Assembly (NCBI GenBank): GCA_028565635.1
Contig: JAOXYB010056378.1
Coordinates: 1 to 11,102, forward strand
Direction of reading: 5' to 3'
Length of the DNA: 11,102 nucleotides
From: Phoronis ovalis
Taxonomy: Eukaryota; Phoronida; Phoronidae
Below the pieces are notes generated by a model. The model was not told the DNA's origin, made no database searches, and saw only the letters and a program-made list of their open reading frames with translations. Shown piece after piece: positions 1-9,900 of the stretch. The first letter of the stretch is position 1. Each line of letters starts with the position of its first letter. The translations under genes were made by a program, and so were the position numbers.

Positions 1-16
1 GAAAATTATAATTTTC
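1..16. repeat. Perfect 16-bp AT-rich palindrome at the window edge
   Basis: GAAAATTATAATTTTC equals its own reverse complement. It touches the window edge, so it may be the inner part of a longer palindrome. It could also be chance in AT-rich DNA. Confidence 0.5.
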
Positions 17-140
17 ACCAATTAAAAATGGTTGGTCTGTTGTTTTCACTTTAGAATTACAAAAGTAAACTAGAGATATTTTTTTTCGGCGATATAGGAT
101 CAAACACCTGCGACATAAAATAGTGAAACAGACTATAGGT

Positions 141-235
141 GGTGTCGCCGTTTTCACTTTTATTCAGGTGCCTTGAAGGAAATTATGGTTTTCCCAAAGT
201 TATTGTGGAAATTTCGATTATTTACACATTAATGA
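141..235 (+). repeat. Dispersed repeat copy, related to 9511-9615
   Basis: This segment shares CCGTTTTCACTTT and, after a gap, a diverged stretch (about 172-230) with the segment at 9522-9610. Common strings include AAGTTAT, TTCGATT and ACATTA in the same order and spacing. The pair looks like two old copies of one dispersed element. Similarity was judged by eye, roughly 70-75% in the better part. Confidence 0.4.
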
Positions 236-248
236 GATCAACAGTATA

Positions 249-381
249 GAATGTCGTGTTCTCGAGTTGTTTAAAGTCGGCAACACGACATTCGATCTAT
301 ACTTAGATTGTCGTGTTGTCGATATTTCATACTGAGATTGTCGTGTTGTCGAGTTGCTTTTTACATGTCGACAACACGACA
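249..381. repeat. Cluster of five copies of a TGTCGTGTTGTCGA motif in both orientations
   Basis: Direct copies begin near 252, 309 and 339, and inverted copies lie near 276-290 and 368-381. An 18-bp string is identical at 305-322 and 335-352, exactly 30 bp apart. GAATGTCGTGTT (249-260) pairs with 282-293, and TGTCGTGTTGTCGA (339-352) pairs perfectly with 368-381 around a 15-nt loop. The outcome is two adjacent hairpins sharing one motif. A minus-strand open frame across it (427-218) shows the repeat as STTRQS twice, but I read it as a by-product. Function unknown; likely a palindromic repeat or small non-autonomous element. Confidence 0.8.
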
Positions 382-430
382 GTAGCTCAGGGCCACCAAA
401 GAAATCAAATGCATATCCTATGCACACATT

Positions 431-1440
431 GCCACGTTAACGTTGCTTAGTTCAATTCCACACTGTTTCCTATTCTAGCTATTATATTTAATAAATCATT
501 TACAAAAAAAATAGATGTACAAGCTAGTTTACACAGTTGACGCTCGAATTCTTACATTTATGCTTATGTTTTCAATGCACTTCTTCCAGCCTGTTGCAAG
601 TCTTTCATTTTTTTTCTTTTGCAATAAATCCCACCCTTTTGATTGTTGGCGGGAACTGTATTTAGCCATGTAAAAACTGAGATGCAAAGTAAATGCTGTA
701 AAACTTTCTGCGGCTGCTGAAAGGAAATATTTTGCGATATCAAACTTAATTTGCGGGTTATTTGATTATCTTTTTAATGATCGATTCATAATTTGTTGCT
801 TTTTGTATTTTAACATACATATACGTACATATAATTATTTTACCTGGAACTAATAAAACTACGGGTTGTAGGTATAACTAACTGCATGAATTTCAATTTG
901 TTAAGAAGTCATAAAACTAACATTATATTAGAAAGCAGGTTTCAATTTTTTTAATTTACTATATTAATAACTTACCTTAAGAAATTAATTATATTGTTAA
1001 TTTCCAGTCTTCCTAAAAATATAGCAATTATTTTGTGTCTAAAACTCTATAGTGTTTGTGTATACAAATTGAATAATTGAAAGCCGTGATTGAACGTTAA
1101 CAAAGTGCCGTTGCCATCTATTATGAAAAAAAATAAATATATTTTTTGAGTAGGAACACCATCATACATGTGTTAGCAGTATTCTGCACGATACTAAAAA
1201 GCCAGTGTCATGTATGTAACACATGCAGTGACTATAATGATCTCGATTGTACAGTGCAATTGTTTTGGGGACTATTTCAGCTTTAATTCTTTTTCCAGAA
1301 AATAGACGTGATCCGAGGGAAACATTCTGAGCTGTACTGTATACAATACGGAATGTGATAGTTATGTAAATATTAAAGAGATGTTAACGTTCAAATAAAT
1401 ACAGTGTTTTTTTTCAGTATTTTTAAAATCTCTGTGAAAT
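431..1440. other. Non-coding AT-rich flank
   Basis: No open frame or splice-ready exon could be supported. Inside are the left half of a 15-bp inverted match (730-744 with 1609-1623), a 13-bp inverted pair (1090-1102 with 1382-1394) and a 9-bp inverted pair (CATGTGTTA at 1167-1175 with 1217-1225). Confidence 0.55.
1090..1394. repeat. Possible small inverted-repeat-bounded element (305 bp)
   Basis: TTGAACGTTAACA at 1090-1102 is the exact reverse complement of TGTTAACGTTCAA at 1382-1394. A 305-bp segment with such ends would fit a MITE-like element. However, I see no target-site duplication, the inner sequence shows no extended terminal repeat, and 13-bp matches are expected about once by chance in a window this size. 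Confidence 0.22.
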
Positions 1441-1484
1441 CAGCTTCGACCTCTTTAGAAGACAGCTTCGACCTCTTTAGAAGA
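1441..1484. repeat. Perfect 22-bp tandem duplication
   Basis: A 22-bp unit starting CAGCTTCGACCTC occupies 1441-1462 and is repeated without change at 1463-1484. Identity of both copies indicates a recent duplication, or one that is being maintained. Confidence 0.95.
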
Positions 1485-3765
1485 CACTAATTTACAACAC
1501 ATATTATTGGCACACTTGTGGCTTCACTTGCGCAATAACGTCGAGGGTTAAAATGAATTTTCATTTAATTAAACTAGCTTGTTTTTATTTTAACGAAAAT
1601 AATTCTGATTTGATATCGCAAAATTTTATTTTGTGAAACGAGATTATGCCCACTCCCAACTTGGGCGACTGCGTTGAAAGCCATGTTACACAATTGATGT
1701 CACTGCGGCTATCTGACTAATGGGATGTTTTTATTGATTTTATTGTCGCTCATAATTTGACCCCAGCGGGTATTAGGAGTACGAAGTATCGTTGCTTTCT
1801 GTAAAACAAGAATGTCGGCGGGATTCCACTTTCCTATCAATTTCATATAATATTAATGAATACATTATAATATGGCAACAGTATTTAGCCTTTACAATAC
1901 ACTAGCGTGCATTAATCATTAACATTGTTGTTACTTGTTTAGATATTAATTGCATCATTATTTTATTAACATATAAATCACAAAAAGAGAAGAATTCTAT
2001 TCTTCGTCCAGGTAAATACCAATTTATCATTCTGCAACATGCCTAACATTAATGCATGTACGCATTTATAAGCTGAAACTCATATTTTATATAACACTAA
2101 ATAGTATACCGTATAGGAAAATTACCTGGTTCTGGCTTTTGTAAAACAAGGATTTGATTTGAATTACTAATATATATTTATACTGTTTATCAGCTACAAT
2201 ACACACATAATTGATTAATGTTTATTTGTAGCGTATTATTTAAAATTCATTACAGGAAAAACATCCATTACCTGTTCTGATTATAAAACGTTTCCACATT
2301 ATATATTACTAAATTGAATACTCAGGAATAATGCTGTAAAATTTACGCACCGACGCGAGAAAGTTACATTTATAAACATATGTAAATGAAATTGACTATA
2401 TATATATTATAGTTTTAACGGCTTGTTCATATTCGCTTAATGTCCAGATAGCATTTATAGATATGCAACACGCAATATAAAAATGCGTATCACAAATTAA
2501 AAATAAATTTATAATTCTATAATTGGCATAAGGTCACAAATGATGTAACCGCAGTGGTGGTGCAAAGGTTGGCCGTGCTGGAAGTAGTCCGTCAACCTTA
2601 AATGTTTTCTTTCTTCCTCCTTGGCGCTGGCTTTTTTGTTTCTGTTTGAAAGGGAAATCACTGTACAAGAGATTGAACTAATATTAGCTTTTTAAAGTAA
2701 AATAAACTAAAATTTGATAGGATTATTTGAGCTAGGGAAAAGCTATGAATTTTGCCAGTTGTTAGGTTGCATTTTTCTGGGGGTAGTCAACATAGTGGAA
2801 TAGCAAAAAATGTGGTGGTCATGCCTGCATGAAAAATTAACTGGGAGTAATATACCTAATAATTTTCAGTTCTTAACAAGTAATTTCCTTCGCGCAATGT
2901 TTGGGAAATTTTTATAATGATTTTAGTTACATGAAATTACTATAGAAGTGGATGGGAGAACCAATTGTGTCCTTATGCCAATTAATATCTTTTTTATATT
3001 CATAGTTTATGTATCATTAATGTTATCTCTACGAGAATTGAAACAGTGTGCAAGGTATTTTTTTGTGTTTTCACTCTGTCAAAAAAAATAGATTTTTATG
3101 TATCACATAAAATTGTAATGTTATGTAGCTATCCTTTAGAAATATTTTCGTTAGCTAAAAAGTATTCTAGAGCATATGTTATGCCTTCATGAGTGGCTAA
3201 TGTAAGAGGTATGACACTGCTTCGAATTAAAGTTTATTTATTTATTCGGCAGAAGATCAGTTAGTAAAAGGTCATTTTCTGCAGGCAACTCTGAAAACTA
3301 TATAAATAAATTAGAACATTATCAAAAAATGGAAATACAAACAACTGGAAGGTTTGTTTTGATTAAAAACTTTTTTTCCAGTAGTGTTTTATGCCAAAAG
3401 AAAATTGGTAACTGGAAACGGCTGAACTTGATACATAGAGGGGGATTATGGCAGACTTCGCGTACGTACGGTACTGCTTTCATTTCTCGAAACGGCCCCC
3501 GCAATCTACCATACGTTAAACAAGTATCTCCATAGAATAATGTCTCAAAAGTGATCGTAGTAATGGGAGCAATAAGTTAGTTTAATCCCAGAGGTGAATT
3601 TTGAACTTGACATTTTTTAATTGTTCTTCACATTGTTGTAAATAGTTCAATAAATAAATTATCATGCGGCGTGTGAAACAATTTCAACTTATACTGTATA
3701 ATAGCATGTTTTTTAATAATATAATTTGAACTTACTTGTCAGCAACGGCGAAAGACACTCTGGAT

Positions 3766-3773
3766 TATAATAG
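3766..3773 (+). promoter_or_regulatory. Possible TATA-like element TATAATAG upstream of exon 1
   Basis: TATAATAG lies 56 bp before the chosen ATG, so a start about 30 bp further on would leave a short 5' leader. The region is AT-rich, so such strings are common by chance, and no clear initiator motif sits at the right distance. Weak. Confidence 0.15.
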
Positions 3774-3783
3774 CAAGAAATAT

Positions 3784-3816
3784 ATGAATAAAGGCCAACA
3801 GAGTTGGTTTCATTAA
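3784..3816 (+). other. Short upstream open frame (10 codons plus stop) before exon 1
   Basis: ATG at 3784 begins a 10-codon frame ending in TAA at 3814-3816, six bases before the main ATG and in another frame. It matters only if transcription starts upstream of 3784, in which case it could lower initiation at 3822. No evidence it is transcribed. Confidence 0.2.
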
Positions 3817-3821
3817 GAAGA

Positions 3822-3900
3822 ATGTTTAGCCATGATCAATTTGGCCCTCTTCTTTTGAAAATATTCGTGTTTCTTCAAATTCAGGAAAGCTTGTCTCAAT
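3822..3900 (+). CDS. Exon 1: start codon and signal peptide of the sushi protein
   Basis: This exon encodes 26 full codons plus one base, ending at an excellent donor (CAAT|GTAAGT). The protein starts MFSHDQFGPLLLKIFVFLQI and reaches a small-residue stretch ESLSQ, so cleavage after Ser25 fits the -3/-1 rule (Ser23, Ser25). The single leftover T joins AT of the next exon to make Tyr27, directly before the first sushi cysteine. That in-frame, in-phase join supports the exon. An in-frame TAA at 3789-3791 lies upstream with no in-frame ATG between, and position -3 is A, so Met at 3822 is the best start. One oddity is Lys13 inside the hydrophobic core, which makes the signal peptide weaker than average. 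Predicted from sequence only; transcript support would settle it. Confidence 0.76.
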
Positions 3901-6900
3901 GTAAGTTCTTCTGTATAATCTATAGTAAGCAGATTCAAGTTTAATCCTTATTCTTTATGGCAATGGATGAAAAGAATTAAATTTTGTACGGATATTTAAA
4001 ATTTTAAGAAGAGGTTAGGTTTATCATTGACATGACAAATTTTGAAAATTATGCACAAGATAATATTGCTGTGCACAATAAATCCAAAGTTGGATGGCGT
4101 TCCCAATTATCAAAGATAGTGCAAGGTTCACGAAAATCTTGGGATATGGGAGCAACTAACTAATTTAAATGTTTCACGTTTCCGTCGTCTTAATTTAATG
4201 GGGTAAATGTATAACTATCAAAAATTTCTTTTTTAGATTGTCCAAAACCGACCGCGCGGGGTACGAATAGCAATTGGAATTTACCATATTTCTATTCGGA
4301 AACTATTTTAATACCAGGTAAAACGGTGACTTCTACCTGTCGAGATGGATACGTTTATGCATCTGGATCATTAGAAATAGTTTGCCAATCCAACTTCACG
4401 TGGAGTAGCGCAGAACCTTTACAATGCACAGGTAAGACCAACAGTGGGTTTATCGTCATAGTTTTATGACGAACACCATCAGCTCTATTTTTCAGTTTGT
4501 AGATTTTTGATGAAAATCTAAATCTTTATATTTATATTTTTAAAATATATTATAATCTTAAATATATTATAATCTTAAATATATTATAATCTGAGCAGCC
4601 AGCGACACATGTTTTTGAATTATTTTACGGGAATCTTAAGAAGTTATCTCGGTTTTTCTTCAGACTAATGACTAATTAATTGTGGTCAAACCTTTTAAAC
4701 AGTTTAAGAAATCTGCCTAGTGCGTTTTAAATTATGTTTAATAAACTGTTTTATTTTTTACAAACCGCTAAGACTTTTAATTGTTATTTTACATTATGTT
4801 TTCATTATCATAGGTATTTTTCTATTTCAATCATTTGTTTGTGACTCAGAATGTTAAAATAGACCTCCTTTTATATACTTTGGTGCTGTTTCATTTGAAT
4901 GGAAAGGTAGTAATTTGAAGACTATGAAAATTTACTTTGTCTATTTAACCCATGATTATGTAATCAAGAGCACAATTTCGAGTGGAAAACTTCATTTTTT
5001 TTTAAATATGTCCAAACCCCCTGCAGATACAAAGCAGAATCTTGCTCATTGTAAACTCACTGTCAAAACAACAGTTGCCTGAAACATCTTTAGTGCATAA
5101 TTTAATGTAACTAGTCCCCTTCGGGCAACTTATTAACACTTTATATACTTTAGAGGGGGGTAGTGAGCACCCCCATGGTGCAATGCTCGCATTTAAAAAG
5201 TGGCAATGCTCGCTACTCCCCCTTAACAAGAAAAATTAACAACCAACAAAAAACGGTTGCCGAAACAAATCGACAAGCAAAAAAATAGTCGGTAAAAGAA
5301 AATAGTTAAAAAATGTTTACTTCAGCACAAGAGTTCTCATTGTTCACTAGTCGATCACCGGGATTAGCCCTTACTACTAGGTGTGGGTATAGACTTGGTA
5401 CGTCAATATCTTAACTGAACACAAAGTGTCACTTCACCACATCGTATGGGTATAGACTTGGTACGGAATGTCAGGAGAGTATGTAAGTTGACCACAAGGT
5501 GTCACCTCTTTCCAAATTGCCAGTTTCTGGTACAAACTGCAAATATAAGGGGGTATTGTTCATAACTCGCTAAGTTATCTAAGTGATTTCATTTTAAATT
5601 TTAGTATCTTTACAACAGCGTTATCTTCTAGTTCTTCATCTTCATGGAGAAATATCATCTTTGGTAAAATAACTACGCAATCATAGTCGTCTAAAAAATT
5701 AAAATTCTTCATGAACTTGCGAGTTTTTAAGAGATTGCAAACTTAAATTATGTGAATTTAGACATCTTGATAACTCAGCTCCTTGCTGGTTCATTAATGG
5801 GTTTTTAACCACCAGAATCAGACAGTGTTGGCAAATTATTGTATTAGTCTAGAGTATAAAATTTGGCCTATGATACTCGCTTATGACTAGGATATATATT
5901 ATAAATCATAGCTTATTATAATATTATTATTAATGTATTGGTATCTTCAGAAGTTTCATAATATAATAAGTCATCTTTCAATTTCTTTCTTTCACCTTGA
6001 GTGTATGTTCTTAAGGTTTGATCTAATACATCTCTGCTGTTCACTTTTCATCTGATAAACCTCATCGATAGAAGGATTCTCACAAATCTGTTTGGGTTCT
6101 TCTATTCAGTACTTTAATAATCATAACTTTATTTTTAAAAATACTGTGATGTTTCTTCTAGCTTCGTTTTATTCCATTCACCTTTTCTTCTAGAAGTATA
6201 TGCAGTTACAAGACTTCTTTATTCTCAGATTTGTTGGTACTAGTTTTTTGCAGCTTTTCATAATTCAACATGACATATTCAGAATGTTCTAGTTCCTCTA
6301 TTAACTTTCTATAATCTTCATGTTGATAAGCTAAGGATCCAATAGGATAAGTAGACTACTAAATATAACATTTATTATAATGAACAAATTAGTTTCTAAA
6401 CCACTTTCAGTATACAGTCTCAATCAAAATAATGGATGCCACAAAAAAAATATTACTTTTGTATAAAAATACATGTACATGCTGTACTGAAAAAGACAAT
6501 CTAAGGCTAACTAATAAGAGTCTCATGTGAGAGGCCAGAGTTAGCTAGCTCGAATTTCCAAATTGAGAATTCGCCAGGTTGAGGTTTCAATTTTTGGCGA
6601 ATATCTCGAAAACTGTCCCTTTTCAGGGGGTTTAAAATGAATGAGCTGCCCGAAATGAATGAATACTGCCACTTTATCGAGAGAATTGAATTGGCCCTCG
6701 GTATTTACTGGAGTTTTCCAAAAATCAACCCTGGGCGACCTTTCAGAAATGACATTTCTGATCTGTGTTTATTGGCACCAAATGACCCCTGGCTATCTTT
6801 TGGAAATGGCTGTATCCAGGATAGAAAGAACATAAAGTAAAAATGTGTTATTTAAAATGACAGTATTATGATTATTACATCACAGTCACAGTACTGGTAC

Positions 6901-9900
6901 ATGATCGTACATACAATCTTTATGATTAAAATAAATTGCTTAGCCAGGTACTCAACATGATCTTATAGCATTCTATCCGTAATTTAAAAACCAACGGCTC
7001 TTTTAAGGATCAATCCAGTTTTTATGAAGCGCTATCAATTTCAGTGTGTACAATCAAAAATAACTGATAAAGGACTGTGAAACAAACATTAAAATAAAAC
7101 TAAAATATTTAAAAATATTGAAAAAATACGGATTTCTAAAAAAATTGCCTCATTTGGGCCTGTGGTGTTCTTTCAGAAAGACTTCCGATAATTTTCATCC
7201 AGGGGCAGTTTTTCCATGAGTGCTTGTTTTTGGCAACTCTAGTAACTTTTTTAAAGTATCTGAAGTCTTTAGTTTAATGTAGATGTGATTGGCTCCCGGA
7301 GACTGGCTACTTTTTTATAATCCCAACTATAATACCTTTCTCTATCCAGTGTCTAACTGATATTATATTAGTGCTTAAAAATTAGAAACACAAACTCTTA
7401 AATTTAAAAATAAGATATTACAATAAATTCCAAAATATGAATTTTGAATATTTAATAATGACATTCCAAATATCCTGAATATGAACAGAGAATTTTGAAT
7501 TTTAAGGAAAAACTGTCTTCAAAGATCCTCAATTTCAAAGTTGGAATTTTAACTAGTAAACGATATACCAGTATACATTCCAAGCAGCTTGAAGTTTGGC
7601 AAAAGTAGCTACGAACCCAAGATTTTAAAGTTGGATATTAGTTTTGTGATACCCTATAGAGCAAATCATGGTTATATTATCATATATTCATCCTATGATA
7701 GCGATCGTTCATTTAAATAATACAGAATGTATAACTTGCAAACGCAGAAAAGCAATTAAAGTACTGAACGGCATCACTTATTGGAACTATGAAGTTCTTA
7801 TCAAATTTGAACAGTTATTTTTAAATAAAAAGGTAACATTATAATAGTATACATTTTGGAAGGTACTAGATGGAAGACTCAGAAAATACTACTTTGGTGA
7901 AAACTCAATTTCTTGAAAAGACATTAAACTGCATAAAACATTTCTCCAACAACCCTGCAGATACGCCCCTTAAACTTGGCCATAAATAATTAACTTTAAA
8001 AAATCTCAGATTTTAAAATTTTATAAGTTATGACCCTTTAAAGTTCAACTGCCAAAAAATTACAATTTTCTCTGACAGCCATAATATTGCAATCACATCC
8101 TATAAGAACAGAGCAAAATTTCAAAAAATCTGGGATAAATAATTGTTAGAGATCCCTGCTGGATGTTAATTTTGGCCAAGTTTCACCTTTATATCTACAG
8201 GAGTGTTGGGATAATATTCTTTTTAATTTTGTGGTTTGAAAAAGTGAGTTTGCACCCAAAATGACCTCCTTGCGGTTTACATAATCATGTGAAAGACAAG
8301 TAAAGTATTTTTTTCATAATTCTTACCATAATATTTTTTCTAAAATTGTATATTAACTATACTTGCATTAGTTTAGTATTTCATTCATCTGCGGAAAGTT
8401 AACCTCAAAGTATAAAGTGTAAATAAATTGCCCGAAATGTTACTATAGCCACTTTAAGAGGATTTCCATTTTAGGTTCTGGCTGGACTCCATCAAAAATC
8501 GTAAATTTGCCTCTGGGGATATAACTTATTTAGACTCTAACAGGCTTTAACTTATGGTCTGGCTTAAACGTATTAAATGTGACTTAGAACACAAATAGCA
8601 CAGGAAATAAAAATTCATGGTAAGATGCTCATTATATAGAATGCATTATATTACCAGTTTTTATAGGAGATATTTTATCCCCACTTGAACTCGTTAACGT
8701 TCGTTAGAACGAACATTGGGTTAGGATGTTCTAACGAATTGAACTCGTTAGGCTAACGAATTGAACTCGTTAGGCTAACGAATTGAACTCGTTAAATAAC
8801 GAAGATCTAACGAGTTCAAGTTTCCTAACGAGTTCTAACGAATTCAAGAAGGGTGACTCTACACAGAACGAAATGGATATCACTTAATTTTGACCAATTG
8901 AGATCAGTGTTTCTCTCTGTATGATTGACCTATTTCTGTAGCTACCCACTTAGTCCCATGTTATACCTATTATTGTAAACTGCCGTTTGATTGGTGCTTA
9001 ACATTTTTAGGCACTTTATATATAATAAATAAAGCCGGATAAATTTATGGATTATCGTTTTGTGTTTCGAAATAATAAACAGAAATTGAAGTGGCAAACA
9101 TTAGTTGAGAAGGTATGGTACACTAACAGATGAATTTATTCAGACTGGTAAAATGTAAACTAGCTGTAACTCAAACCTCTCATGCAGTTTTAAAATGGTA
9201 TTGTCCCTTTTGCACAAATAAATTGCCACCTCCCAATTTACCATTTTACATCATAGATATGTTCCATTGTTTACCTCTCAGTGGTCCTTCAAACAGCTCA
9301 GTTATATGTGTACTGTACGTATCCGCTAATCGTCCAGTTCTCATGTTTATTATTGTCGAGGAAACATAAGGGTCCGATAAATGTTCAAGTTACCTACTTC
9401 TTGAATCATCATTAACCGTTTTTCAATGTTAAATTGCCGTCCAACAGTTTTAGCATTTTTTTTGTGAGAAACTGTGTATTGCAAAAATTCAAAATGTACT
9501 ATTTCATATTAGGTCACCATCCCGTTTTCACTTTGTTGTACTGTATGTGTTTTAGTGGACATTTCGTTTTTCCTTAAGTTATCGCAAAAGTTCGATTGTT
9601 TAAACATTATGAAACAAATAGTAGGTTCCAATTAACCTAAACTAAGTTAGAGTTTAAACAAATTTTTACAAAGCTAAAGTCTACACTAAAATACCCCCAT
9701 AGCTAGTGTTTATGTCTTTTCTTTGACACCAGGAAACTTTCTTCTACATCCTTGAATATCATTTTCAAAGCTTGTTTGAGGGCAGCGGAATATTTTACAG
9801 TATGCGTTATACACTATATGTTAAAGTTAACCTAAAAACATTATGGTTTTTTGTAACAGTACATATACCTAATATGTTATGATGGAAGCATTCAAATCAG

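Larger units (their letters stand above)
1485..3821. other. Non-coding flank upstream of the sushi gene
   Basis: AT-rich with many stops in all frames. Two complementary open frames of 60-68 codons near 3322-3535 have no family-like features. A GC-richer patch at about 2530-2650 has a 47-codon minus-strand open stretch without an ATG that I do not support as coding. A second GC-richer patch at about 3420-3500 lies 320-400 bp upstream of exon 1. The promoter of the gene should lie somewhere in the right part of this region. Confidence 0.5.

Noticed and set aside
218-427. Minus-strand open frame of 69 codons containing STTRQS twice
   Set aside because: The repeated peptide is only the 30-bp-spaced DNA repeat read in frame (30 is a multiple of three). 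No domain, signal or splice context was seen.
519-1582. 13-bp inverted match (519-531 with 1570-1582), considered as transposon ends
   Set aside because: It is not nested consistently with the 730/1609 pair, and about one match of this length is expected by chance in the window.
2526-2670. Minus-strand open stretch of about 47 codons, basic and proline-containing, considered as an exon
   Set aside because: No ATG, no convincing acceptor/donor pair and no recognisable domain; it is probably a GC-richer repeat remnant.
3322-3535. Complementary open frames of 60 and 68 codons on both strands
   Set aside because: They overlap each other on opposite strands, look like no family, and their lengths are expected by chance here.
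3792-3821. Possible acceptor at CCAACAG (3795-3801) that would extend exon 1 coding upstream
   Set aside because: There is no pyrimidine tract before it, and starting at the ATG at 3822 gives a sensible signal peptide.
4995-5003. Run of nine T, considered as the poly-A tail of the minus-strand relic
   Set aside because: It is about 570 bp beyond the relic's last stop and inside a dispersed repeat copy; too short and too far to be convincing.
5002-5229. Minus-strand open frame of 75 codons
   Set aside because: It runs through the GC-rich hairpin and a dispersed repeat copy, and the peptide shows no domain.
6637-6840. Plus-strand open frame of 67 codons
   Set aside because: No recognisable features; the length is within chance expectation and part of the DNA recurs near 8430.
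8466-8530. TTTTAG followed by TCTGGCTGGACTCCATC, considered as a further exon start
   Set aside because: The frame stops after about 16 codons and lacks the sushi cysteines.
9130-9369. Plus-strand open frame of 79 codons with a CPFC string, considered as a zinc-binding peptide
   Set aside because: Only one Cys pair, no second half of a zinc finger, and it lies deep in an intron with no splice support.
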